From the NCBI GenBank assembly GCA_030669465.1, contig DAOVDN010000041.1:1-7981 (forward strand): a stretch of DNA of 7,981 bases, written 5' to 3'. A program made the position numbers and the translations under genes. Source of the stretch: Desulfobacterales bacterium. Its GTDB lineage: Bacteria > Desulfobacterota > Desulfobacteria > Desulfobacterales > ETH-SRB1. The stretch's first letter is position 1; every line of letters begins with the position of its first letter. The notes under the pieces were generated by a model that saw nothing but the letters and a program-made list of their open reading frames with translations, had not been told where the DNA came from and made no database searches. This document shows, in pieces, positions 1 through 6,442 of this stretch.

Positions 1-963
1 CGCATATATCCTGTCAAGGCTGGTGCTTGCTTCATCCAGGGCTTTATCTGTAAAATCGACAGGGCTGCGATAATGTTTGGAAAGAAGAAAAAGACGCACA
101 GCTTCGGGATGATAAGATTTTATTACATCTTTTATCATCAAAAAGTTTCCAAGCGATTTTGACATCTTTTCCTGATTGATATTTACAAAGCCATTATGAA
201 CCCAAAACCTTACAAAAGGTTTCCCAAATGCCCCTTCTGACTGGGCAATCTCGTTTTCATGATGCGGGAAGATAAGGTCCTTGCCTCCACCGTGAATATC
301 AAAAGTTTCTCCTAAATATTCAGTGCTCATGGCCGAACATTCAATGTGCCATCCCGGCCTCCCTTTGCCCCATGGACTCTCCCAGACAGGTTCTCCTGGT
401 TTTGCAGATTTCCATAAGGCAAAATCAAAAGGGCTGCGTTTCCTTTTGTCAACCTCCACTCTGGCACCGGCCTCCATATCTTCCAGTCTGCGTCCGGAGA
501 GTTTTCCATAACCTTCAAATTTTTCGACAGAATAATAAACATCGCCGTTTATCCGGTATGCAAAGTTATTATCTATAAGCCTTTCAATAACCTTTATGAT
601 CCGGTCAATGTGCTCTGTAGCTCTGGGTTCTTCGTCAGGCTTGTTTACATTCAGGGAATTCATATCCTCATGAAATTCCTTGATATATTTCTCGGCAAGT
701 TCTTTGCAGTCAACGCCTAACTGATTTGCCCGGTTTATTATTTTATCATCAATGTCCGTAAAATTTCTCACATAAGTTACGTCATAGCCTTTTGCTTTTA
801 AATAGCGCACTATAACGTCAAAGGTCACCGCAGACCTTCCGTGTCCGATATGGCAGGAGTCATACACAGTTGGACCGCAAACGTACATGCGCACCCTGCC
901 TGGTTCAATAGGTTCAAATAGTTCCTTTTTTCTGCTTAAGGTATTGTAAATACGAAGAGTCAT
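1..963 (-). CDS. cysS: Cysteine--tRNA ligase, C-terminus cut by window edge
   Basis: Cytosolic class I aminoacyl-tRNA synthetase that charges tRNA-Cys with cysteine using ATP. The 321 visible residues begin [20 protein letters not shown]. Seen in the sequence: the Rossmann-fold entry [14 protein letters not shown] with the HIGH signature at residues 38-41; the KMSKS loop at 266-270 ([10 protein letters not shown]); and the zinc ligands expected for this enzyme at C29, C209 (WHIECS), H234 and E238 (PHHENE), which match the E. coli numbering closely. The gene runs off the left edge, so the C-terminal DALR/anticodon-binding part (roughly 150 residues in the family) is not visible. The start ATG (963..961) overlaps the ispF stop codon as ATGA. 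The upstream Shine-Dalgarno is poor (an A-rich AAAAAGA), so translation probably depends on coupling to ispF. It is the last visible gene of a four-gene chain. Identity is very secure. Confidence 0.98.
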   Translation of the reverse strand, partial: MTLRIYNTLSRKKELFEPIEPGRVRMYVCGPTVYDSCHIGHGRSAVTFDVIVRYLKAKGYDVTYVRNFTDIDDKIINRANQLGVDCKELAEKYIKEFHEDMNSLNVNKPDEEPRATEHIDRIIKVIERLIDNNFAYRINGDVYYSVEKFEGYGKLSGRRLEDMEAGARVEVDKRKRSPFDFALWKSAKPGEPVWESPWGKGRPGWHIECSAMSTEYLGETFDIHGGGKDLIFPHHENEIAQSEGAFGKPFVRFWVHNGFVNINQEKMSKSLGNFLMIKDVIKSYHPEAVRLFLLSKHYRSPVDFTDKALDEASTSLDRIYA

Positions 964-1439
964 AATCTTTTTAAAGTAAGCAGCGCAACGCACATTGCTC
1001 CAATCCCCTCCCCTTTTCCGATCATTCCAAGCCCTTCAAAGGTAGTTGCTTTGATATTGACTCTATTCGGTTCAATTTTAATTGTTTTAGCAATATTTTT
1101 CTGCATAGCCTCTCTATATGGGAAAAGCTTCGGAGCTTCGGCAAAAATGGTAGAATCTACATTACTTATCACAAAGCCTTTGCCGCTGACCATTTCATAA
1201 GTTTCTGCAAGAAGCTTTATACTGTATATATCTTTGAGTTCAGGATCTGTATCCGGGAAATGCAGACCAATATCGCCCAGGCCGGCTGCACCCAGGAGAG
1301 CGTCACACACAGCATGAACAAGAACGTCTGCATCCGAATGCCCAAGCAAACCCTTTTCAAATGGAATGGTCACCCCTCCCAGAACAAGTTTCCGACCAAA
1401 AGCAAGCCTGTGCAGATCATATCCCAGACCTATACGCAT
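960..1439 (-). CDS. ispF: 2-C-methyl-D-erythritol 2,4-cyclodiphosphate synthase
   Basis: Cytosolic trimeric enzyme of the MEP (non-mevalonate) isoprenoid pathway. It cyclises CDP-methylerythritol 2-phosphate to MEcPP with release of CMP. The product is 159 residues, the usual length. Metal ligands are visible at D8, H10 (YDLHRL) and H42. The conserved GHSDAD (33-38), D56 and D63 ([11 protein letters not shown]) and the C-terminal TTFEGLG with E135 are all in their family positions. I chose the ATG at 1439 because [12 protein letters not shown] is the canonical N-terminus; an in-frame ATG at 1463 would add eight residues (MRESRRND) overlapping the upstream gene and is less likely. The start lies one base after the stop of the ATPase gene, and its stop overlaps the cysS start by ATGA. 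The usual partner ispD is not in the window. Identity is very secure; the start is fairly secure. Confidence 0.97.
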   Translation of the reverse strand: MRIGLGYDLHRLAFGRKLVLGGVTIPFEKGLLGHSDADVLVHAVCDALLGAAGLGDIGLHFPDTDPELKDIYSIKLLAETYEMVSGKGFVISNVDSTIFAEAPKLFPYREAMQKNIAKTIKIEPNRVNIKATTFEGLGMIGKGEGIGAMCVALLTLKRL

Positions 1440-1440
1440 A

Positions 1441-3702
1441 TCATTTCTTCTGCTTTCTCTCATTAATCAATTTAACGATAATTTCATCAGCATAATCCAG
1501 ACGACCGGCAATCGTCTCAAAAAGATGTTTGGCGACTTCAGGATATTTCTCAATGATTTCCGGTAGCTTGTCCCCAGGAAAGCGCTTTATGACTGACCTT
1601 CCTTTTGAAAGGATGCTCGCAGATCGCGGTTTGCCTGTTATGGCGGACATTTCTCCAAAGTATTCACCAGGCTGCACTATTTCGGCTATTTTCTTGCGGT
1701 TTTTTACAACGATTAAAGCCCCCTGAACAAGTTTGAAAAAATCCGAATCCCTATTCCCTTCCCTGACAATCACATCCTTATCTTCGTAATGCTCTATATC
1801 AGGATTAACAAGATATGCGGGCAGGGCCTCTTTGGTTACAGTCGTTTTTTTGAGAATTTCATTGATAGAGGTAAGCCCCTGTCGAATTTTTCCCAGACCT
1901 GCATCTCTCAATGTAACCATACCCTCCTGTATTGCAATCTTTCTCAGTTGATTCTCCGGAACAGAGGCATTTATTGCTTTTGCAACTTCCTCGGTTACCG
2001 CCATAAGCTCATAAAGACCGAGCCGTCCTTTATAGCCTGTGCCATTGCATGCCCGGCACCCCTTTGGTCCGTATATGGTCAGATCCGGAATTTCATCTTT
2101 GGAAAACCCCATGCTCTCTAATTCTCCCGGATCAATATTTTTGACCAAAACCTTGCACTTTGGGCAAAGTCTTCTGGGCAATCGTTGGGAAAGAACCATC
2201 GTTATCGAAGAAGACAACATGTAAGGCGGTATCCCGATATCCACAAGACGTCCGATAGTGGAAGGGCAGTCGTTCGTGTGGAGTGTGCTAAAAACGAGAT
2301 GACCCGTCATGGCCGCCTTGATGGCAATCTCTGCTGTCTCAAGATCACGAATCTCTCCAACCATAATTATATCAGGGTCCTGGCGCAAGAAGGCCCTGAG
2401 GGCTGCGGGAAAGGTCATTCCGACCTCTTCCCTGACAGGCACCTGATTGATTCCCTTAAAGTTGAATTCTACAGGATCTTCTGCTGTAAGTATTTTGGTA
2501 TCTTCTTTGTTCAGCCCGTTGAGAATAGAGTATAGTGTAGTTGTCTTACCGCTGCCGGTGGGACCGGTTACAAGAAGGAGGCCATAGGGCCTGGAAATGC
2601 AAGTCTTAAGGGTTTCAAAGGTCTCTGGTTCAAACCCCAATTTTGTAAGGTCTACGTTGAGAGCGCTCTGATCGAGAATACGCAAAACAACGCCTTCGCC
2701 AAAAAGAGTAGGCAATGTGGAAACACGAAAGTCAACCGCCTTTTTTTTTCCAAAGCGCATCTTGATCCTGCCGTCCTGCGGTATGCGACGTTCCGCAATA
2801 TTCAATCCTGATAAAATTTTCACCCTTGAAATTAGAGCGTTCTTTATGCTGATCGGCAGGTTCATCGATTTGTAAAGGGAACCATCCAATCTATATCTTA
2901 CCTGCAAAGATTTTTCAAAAGGCTCAATATGAATGTCGCTAACCCCGTCATTGACGGCCTTAATAAAAATGCCGTTTACCAGTTTGATAATGGGAGCATC
3001 AGAAGCCAGGTATTCGTCGCTTTCTTCTTCTCCGACAGTTTGCAGCTCAATTTCTCCCGCGGCCTCGGAAACCAGAGAGCCGAAGTCATCGACTACGGTA
3101 ATAGGAGGTTCCTCTTCTTCCTCTTCTTTTTTTACACCAAAGAAACTATTGTATTCTTCATCACTTATCTTATAGTAAGCCCTGTAAGCCTCGACGATAT
3201 CATTTTGAGTGGAGACACTGATCTTCAAGCCTTTTTGAACTTCACTTTGCAACTGTTCAACCGCAGAAGTATCAGTCGGTTCTGTCATGGAAATCAGAAG
3301 GTCATCCCCATCGATTCCTAAAGGGAAGGCCATATATTTCCTGGCCAGATCATAAGGAAGTATTTTGAGAGCTTCGGGATCCGGAGAGATTTTTGATATT
3401 ATTACAGCAGGATAGTTGTAAATACGGCTTAGTACATTTACAATGGTCTCTTCTTCGATGTGTCCGAGTTTAATGAGTATACTGCCAAGCTTCCCCTGAT
3501 GTTTTTTCTGATAGCTCAGCGCCTCTTCGAGCTGGTCTCTGGTGATATACCCCTCTTTACTCAGAAGATCGCCAATCCTCATTTTGCCGGCCCCGGACTG
3601 ATCCCTGATAGTAGCTTTCAGGCTTGATTTCATTGATGAGACCGGCCTGAGAGGTATCGGATGTTTATTTGATGCTGGTTTATTTGATGCTGGTTTATTC
3701 AT
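1441..3702 (-). CDS. GspE/PilB-family secretion or pilus ATPase with MshEN and C-terminal cyclic-nucleotide-binding domain
   Basis: Cytoplasmic hexameric motor ATPase of the type II secretion/type IV pilus family, 753 residues against roughly 500-570 for plain family members. Order of parts: short tail with an NKPAS repeat (2-13); MshEN domain (about 41-150) with the RIGDLL...G51...L58...L62...Q65 half-motif and a second LGSILIKLG copy at 72-80; acidic linker with six Glu at 193-198; ATPase core (about 235-620). In the core, Walker A is GPTGSGKTT (380-388), the Asp box TAEDPVEF (406-413), Walker B around DPDIIMVGE (442-450) and the His box TGHLVFSTLHTND (466-478). The zinc cysteines are C513, C516, C549 and C552. 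Residues about 626-740 form an added CNB domain with cassette FGEMSAITGKPRSAS (682-696). MshEN domains bind c-di-GMP in known family members; ligand binding here is inferred. Its start overlaps the GAF-ATPase stop (ATGA). GspE versus PilB cannot be decided from sequence alone. Confidence 0.93.
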   Translation of the reverse strand: MNKPASNKPASNKHPIPLRPVSSMKSSLKATIRDQSGAGKMRIGDLLSKEGYITRDQLEEALSYQKKHQGKLGSILIKLGHIEEETIVNVLSRIYNYPAVIISKISPDPEALKILPYDLARKYMAFPLGIDGDDLLISMTEPTDTSAVEQLQSEVQKGLKISVSTQNDIVEAYRAYYKISDEEYNSFFGVKKEEEEEEPPITVVDDFGSLVSEAAGEIELQTVGEEESDEYLASDAPIIKLVNGIFIKAVNDGVSDIHIEPFEKSLQVRYRLDGSLYKSMNLPISIKNALISRVKILSGLNIAERRIPQDGRIKMRFGKKKAVDFRVSTLPTLFGEGVVLRILDQSALNVDLTKLGFEPETFETLKTCISRPYGLLLVTGPTGSGKTTTLYSILNGLNKEDTKILTAEDPVEFNFKGINQVPVREEVGMTFPAALRAFLRQDPDIIMVGEIRDLETAEIAIKAAMTGHLVFSTLHTNDCPSTIGRLVDIGIPPYMLSSSITMVLSQRLPRRLCPKCKVLVKNIDPGELESMGFSKDEIPDLTIYGPKGCRACNGTGYKGRLGLYELMAVTEEVAKAINASVPENQLRKIAIQEGMVTLRDAGLGKIRQGLTSINEILKKTTVTKEALPAYLVNPDIEHYEDKDVIVREGNRDSDFFKLVQGALIVVKNRKKIAEIVQPGEYFGEMSAITGKPRSASILSKGRSVIKRFPGDKLPEIIEKYPEVAKHLFETIAGRLDYADEIIVKLINERKQKK
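3670..3699 (-). repeat. 15-bp direct duplication encoding NKPAS twice
   Basis: Two identical 15-bp copies (3685-3699 and 3670-3684 on the plus strand, each tgatgctggtttatt), followed by a partial third copy coding Asn-Lys. They sit directly behind the start codon of the CNB-containing ATPase and give its tail the sequence NKPASNKPASNK. The unit length is a multiple of three, so gain or loss of copies would keep the frame. Confidence 0.9.
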
Positions 3703-6005
3703 TTAATACAAACTTTCCTCACCTGAACAAGATCGCAGTACCCGGCAAAAATCTTTTCTATTCCATCCTGTTTTAGTGTGGTCATGCCGTCTTTTATGGC
3801 CTGTTCCCGTATCTTCTCCATCCTTGCTTTTGTCTGGATCAATCTTTTTGCATCATCTGTTCCCATTAACAACTCGTGTATTCCCATTCTGCCGCGATAT
3901 CCGGTATTGTTACACGCATCGCAGCCATTCGGCCTGTATAAGGTCAGATCATCCGAAAACGGAATATTTACATTTTTTTTGAAATCCTCTTCACCATATT
4001 CCCGTACCAGCCCGTCATATTCCTCTTTTGAAGGATAGTAGGCCTGCTTGCAATCCTTACAAAGCGTATGAATCAGACGCTGGGCAAGGATGCATAAAAT
4101 AGCATCCGCAAAATTGAAAGGATCCATCCCCATGTCAAGAAGTCTGGTTATACTTTCTGGAGCGCTGTTGGTATGAAGGGTTGAAAACACAAGATGGCCT
4201 GTTAATGACGCTTCTATGCCGATTTGTGTTGTCTCCTTGTCGCGCATCTCACCAACCATAATAACATCAGGATCCGCCCTTAAAAATGCACGCATTGCAA
4301 CTGCAAAATCAAATCCTATCTTGGGCCTTACCTGAACCTGTCTCAAACCTTTTTGAGTGATTTCCACAGGATCTTCAGCCGTCCAGATCTTGACTTCGGG
4401 CTTATTGATATACCCCAAAGCTGAATGGAGGGTGGTCGTTTTACCGGAACCTGTAGGGCCGCATACAAATATGATACCATAAGGCTTTGTAATAATGCTT
4501 ATAAAATTGTCGTAATTTTTTTTTGAAAAACCCATCTTGTCAAACGGAATAGGCTCACCCGCGGCCAGTATACGCATTACCACATCTTCTATGCCCCCCT
4601 GGGTCGGAACAGTTGCAACTCTAAGTTCAATATCCTTGCCACCATATTTTTTGAATTTAATCTTGCCGTCCTGGGGTTTGCGGCGTTCTGCTATGTCAAG
4701 GCCGGACATAATCTTGATACGCGATACTATTGCATTCCTGTAATTATAAGGAATGGTCTGATATAATGCACAACTACCATCGACTCTTATCCTCACATAG
4801 GTGCTCTGCTTTCCGGGATATGGCTCAATATGAATATCAGAAGCTCCCCTGGCATAGGCATCAAGAATTATTTTGTTGACAAGCTGAACAACGGCGCTGT
4901 CTTCCTCATCTATGACGGATTCCGCCTCTTCTGCCTCATTTTTCTCAACTTGCAGTTGTGAAATGATTTCATCAATAGCGGCCAGTTCTTTTTCATCCTG
5001 AGTAAAGAGAATGATAAAATTGAGGATATCCTGCTTTAATGCCACGCAGATATTAAGCTCTTTACCAGGAAAGAGAGATTTTATTTCGTCAATCTTCTGA
5101 AGATCGTAAGGGGTGTCTACTGCTATTACGATTTTGCTGTCTTCAACGCATAGCGGAACCCAGACATTGCTGCGCATGAAAGGGATTTTGAGACCCGCAA
5201 GAAGCTCGCCCGGAATCGTTATTTTTTCATTATATTCCACAAATGGAACTCTGTAAAAATTACTAAGAGACTTTCCTATCTCCTTTTTCGGAATCTTAAG
5301 GTTCTCTATCAAAACAGCTTCAACAGGATCTTTTCTCTGCCTTGCTTCAACTATTGCTTTATCGAGTTCTTTTTGGGTCAGAATATTATTTTCGATAAGA
5401 TAAGTAAACTTACTGGTTCTAGCCCTTGCCAACCGTTTCTGATTATACAGAGCAATGCCAAGTATCTTGGCCAGTTCTTTTACGGACCGCTCATCGATTT
5501 TTGTAAATGAACTGTTATCTTTCCGATTTATCAGTTGCATTGCCCCAAGCAGATAGTTCTTGAAGACAACCGGGACTACAAGAACCTGCCTTGTGGTAAA
5601 ACCTGTTTTTTTATCCCAGCTTTTATCGAACTTCAGATCAGAATCGATAGAAGCCAGCTCCTTTTCATCGTAAACATTTTTAATATTTATAAGTTTCTGT
5701 TTGAAAGCAGAATATCCCGATATACTGCTTGTCGATATAGGAACACGGATCTCTCCTATCTCGTCTCCGGACTTAAAACGTGACACCAGCTCCCGTTTTC
5801 TCCCATCGACCACATAAATAGTAATTCTTTCTGCCTCAAAAAGTACGGTGATTTCATCCTTCAGACCTATTAAAATTTCATCCAGATTTGCAGCAGCATT
5901 TATTTTATTGCAAATCCCCTGAAGTTTTGTCCTGTACTCAACCTCAGACTTGAGGTGCCTGAGATTTACATTACTGACTTTTGGAGGATTAGAATCTTTT
6001 AACAT
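3699..6005 (-). CDS. GspE/PilB-family secretion or pilus ATPase with N-terminal GAF domain
   Basis: Cytoplasmic motor ATPase, 768 residues, paralogous to the next gene in the chain. Residues about 22-190 look like a GAF sensor: helix KLQGICNKINAAANLDEIL, strand ITIYVVDGRKRELVSRF, the VPISTSSISGYSAF segment, then VLVVPVVFKNYLLGAMQLIN and a final helix. Residues about 198-258 resemble the MshEN helical repeat, but the Gly residues of its c-di-GMP half-motifs are missing (IENNILTQ, IENLKIPK), so nucleotide binding there is doubtful. The ATPase core is complete: Walker A GPTGSGKTT (516-524), Asp box TAEDPVE (542-548), Walker B around DPDVIMVGE (578-586), His box TGHLVFSTLHTN (602-613) and zinc cysteines C649, C652, C695 and C698. 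The ATG at 6005 is the only good start in this stretch, and its Shine-Dalgarno is weak. The start sits five bases from a heptamer array. The stop overlaps the next ATPase start (ATGA). Whether the GAF binds a ligand or acts as a dimerisation module is unknown. Confidence 0.92.
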   Translation of the reverse strand: MLKDSNPPKVSNVNLRHLKSEVEYRTKLQGICNKINAAANLDEILIGLKDEITVLFEAERITIYVVDGRKRELVSRFKSGDEIGEIRVPISTSSISGYSAFKQKLINIKNVYDEKELASIDSDLKFDKSWDKKTGFTTRQVLVVPVVFKNYLLGAMQLINRKDNSSFTKIDERSVKELAKILGIALYNQKRLARARTSKFTYLIENNILTQKELDKAIVEARQRKDPVEAVLIENLKIPKKEIGKSLSNFYRVPFVEYNEKITIPGELLAGLKIPFMRSNVWVPLCVEDSKIVIAVDTPYDLQKIDEIKSLFPGKELNICVALKQDILNFIILFTQDEKELAAIDEIISQLQVEKNEAEEAESVIDEEDSAVVQLVNKIILDAYARGASDIHIEPYPGKQSTYVRIRVDGSCALYQTIPYNYRNAIVSRIKIMSGLDIAERRKPQDGKIKFKKYGGKDIELRVATVPTQGGIEDVVMRILAAGEPIPFDKMGFSKKNYDNFISIITKPYGIIFVCGPTGSGKTTTLHSALGYINKPEVKIWTAEDPVEITQKGLRQVQVRPKIGFDFAVAMRAFLRADPDVIMVGEMRDKETTQIGIEASLTGHLVFSTLHTNSAPESITRLLDMGMDPFNFADAILCILAQRLIHTLCKDCKQAYYPSKEEYDGLVREYGEEDFKKNVNIPFSDDLTLYRPNGCDACNNTGYRGRMGIHELLMGTDDAKRLIQTKARMEKIREQAIKDGMTTLKQDGIEKIFAGYCDLVQVRKVCIK

Positions 6006-6010
6006 GCAGT

Positions 6011-6013
6011 CTC
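6011..6013 (-). promoter_or_regulatory. Weak ribosome binding core of the GAF-ATPase, lying inside the repeat
   Basis: On the minus strand the sequence before the ATG at 6005 is CAACGAG-ACTGC-ATG. The only purine core at proper spacing is GAG, and it belongs to the outermost heptamer unit. No better Shine-Dalgarno is visible, so translation initiation may be weak or sensitive to array changes. Confidence 0.4.
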
Positions 6014-6129
6014 GTTGCTCGTTGCTCGTTGCTGGTTTCTGGATACTGGTTACTCGTTGCTGGTTACTGGTTGCTCGTTACTCGTTGCTGGTTACTCGTT
6101 GCTTGTTACTGGTTGCTGGTTACTGGATA
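6011..6129. repeat. Heptamer array, 17 contiguous units (left arm of an inverted pair)
   Basis: On the plus strand the stretch splits without a gap into 17 units of 7 bases. Units are CTCGTTG (seven copies), CTGGTTA (four), CTGGTTG (two), CTGGATA (two), and single CTGGTTT, CTCGTTA and CTTGTTA units. Seven counts therefore come to 17 with the single variants (6 CTCGTTG copies if the variant CTCGTTA is counted apart: starts 6011, 6018, 6025, 6053, 6081, 6095). Phase is held exactly over 119 bases. The array ends five bases before the start codon of the GAF-ATPase gene and occupies most of its leader. It is non-coding: 7 is not a multiple of 3, and the open plus frames through it give only a periodic hydrophobic artefact. 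Confidence 0.95.
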
Positions 6130-6158
6130 AAATGATAAAAACAGATTACTATCCAGTA
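6121..6158. other. Inverted repeat at the junction of the two heptamer arrays
   Basis: TACTGGATA (6121-6129) pairs perfectly with TATCCAGTA (6150-6158), giving a 9-bp stem around a 20-base AT-rich loop. It lies exactly where the two repeat blocks face each other, and further imperfect pairing between outer units is possible. No T-run follows the stem on the minus strand, so it does not look like a standard intrinsic terminator. It may act as a transcript-end hairpin or a DNA cruciform, or may simply be a by-product of repeat growth. Confidence 0.7.
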
Positions 6159-6191
6159 TCCAGTATCAAGTATCAAGTATCAAGTATCAAG
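6150..6191. repeat. Heptamer array, 6 units (right arm, inverted relative to the left)
   Basis: Six contiguous plus-strand units: TATCCAG twice, then TATCAAG four times. On the minus strand these read CTGGATA and CTTGATA, which belong to the same family as the 17-unit block at 6011..6129 on the plus strand. The two blocks are therefore inverted copies of one repeat family separated by 20 bases. The outermost unit overlaps the last codons and the TGA stop of the 77-residue membrane protein. On the minus strand the four outer units contain TTGATA, which resembles a -35 hexamer, but I found no convincing -10 at proper spacing, so I do not call a promoter. Confidence 0.93.
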
Positions 6192-6420
6192 TTTTGTCTT
6201 TCATTTTCCAATAGTTATCGTAAATTCTTTTGGCGCCTCCGCCTATAAGCAGAATACCTAAAAAATAGAAACAAAAGCGTATGAAAAATGTGGCGGAAGA
6301 AAAATATTCGATTTTTTCTATTTGTGGCATTACCTGAGGTATCCTGTAAAACACCCCTATTCCAGCCAATACCAGCGCAATACCCCAGACAATTCGAACA
6401 ATTCTTTTGTTTTCGGACAT
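6187..6420 (-). CDS. Small hypothetical protein with two membrane segments
   Basis: Encodes 77 residues and I do not recognise a named family. It begins MSENKRIVRI. A hydrophobic segment at about 8-26 (VRIVWGIALVLAGIGVFYR) is followed by a polar loop of about 18 residues (PQVMPQIEKIEYFSS). A second hydrophobic segment lies at about 43-62 (ATFFIRFCFYFLGILLIGGG), and the tail KRIYDNYWKMKDKT is basic and aromatic. The positive ends on both sides suggest that both termini face the cytoplasm, with a short hairpin across the inner membrane. The start is supported by a GGAG five bases upstream, and its composition looks like a real protein. The stop codon TGA and the preceding Thr codon lie at the edge of the heptamer array, so the C-terminus may have been changed by array growth. 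It sits between the amidase and the twin ATPases; a role in envelope function is only a guess. Confidence 0.75.
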   Translation of the reverse strand: MSENKRIVRIVWGIALVLAGIGVFYRIPQVMPQIEKIEYFSSATFFIRFCFYFLGILLIGGGAKRIYDNYWKMKDKT

Positions 6421-6425
6421 ATTAG

Positions 6426-6429
6426 CTCC
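6426..6429 (-). promoter_or_regulatory. Ribosome binding site of the 77-residue membrane protein
   Basis: GGAG on the minus strand, followed by CTAAT and then the ATG at 6420..6418. It has good spacing and is the clearest Shine-Dalgarno in the window. It supports the reality and the start of this otherwise unrecognised gene. Confidence 0.75.
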
Positions 6430-6442
6430 ATTTCGCTTCGCA

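Noticed and set aside
1440..1463. Longer ispF start at 1463 adding MRESRRND
   Set aside because: The family N-terminus is MRIG-x-GYD-x-HRL and the 159-residue form matches active-site numbering. The extension would only overlap the upstream gene and has no better ribosome binding site.
2929..3321. Plus-strand frame of about 130 codons inside the CNB-ATPase gene
   Set aside because: It is antisense to the strongly supported ATPase coding region, with low-complexity Ser/Phe runs from the poly-Glu linker and no family signature.
6121..6158. Intrinsic transcription terminator after the 77-residue gene
   Set aside because: The stem is only 9 bp, AT-leaning, with a 20-base loop and no T-run following it on the minus strand.
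6132..6190. Minus-strand promoter using TTGATA units as -35 and TATCAT (6137..6132) as -10
   Set aside because: The nearest TTGATA lies 26 bases away and the closest variant TGGATA 19 bases away, so spacing is outside the normal range for a confident call.
6011..6191. Possible CRISPR array
   Set aside because: Units are only 7 bases and contiguous, with no unique spacers and no cas genes nearby.
5950..6248. Open plus-strand frames through the heptamer array giving a hydrophobic Leu/Val/Cys-rich peptide
   Set aside because: Seven-base units read in triplets produce a 7-residue periodic peptide by construction. There is no ribosome binding site, and the frames overlap known minus-strand genes.
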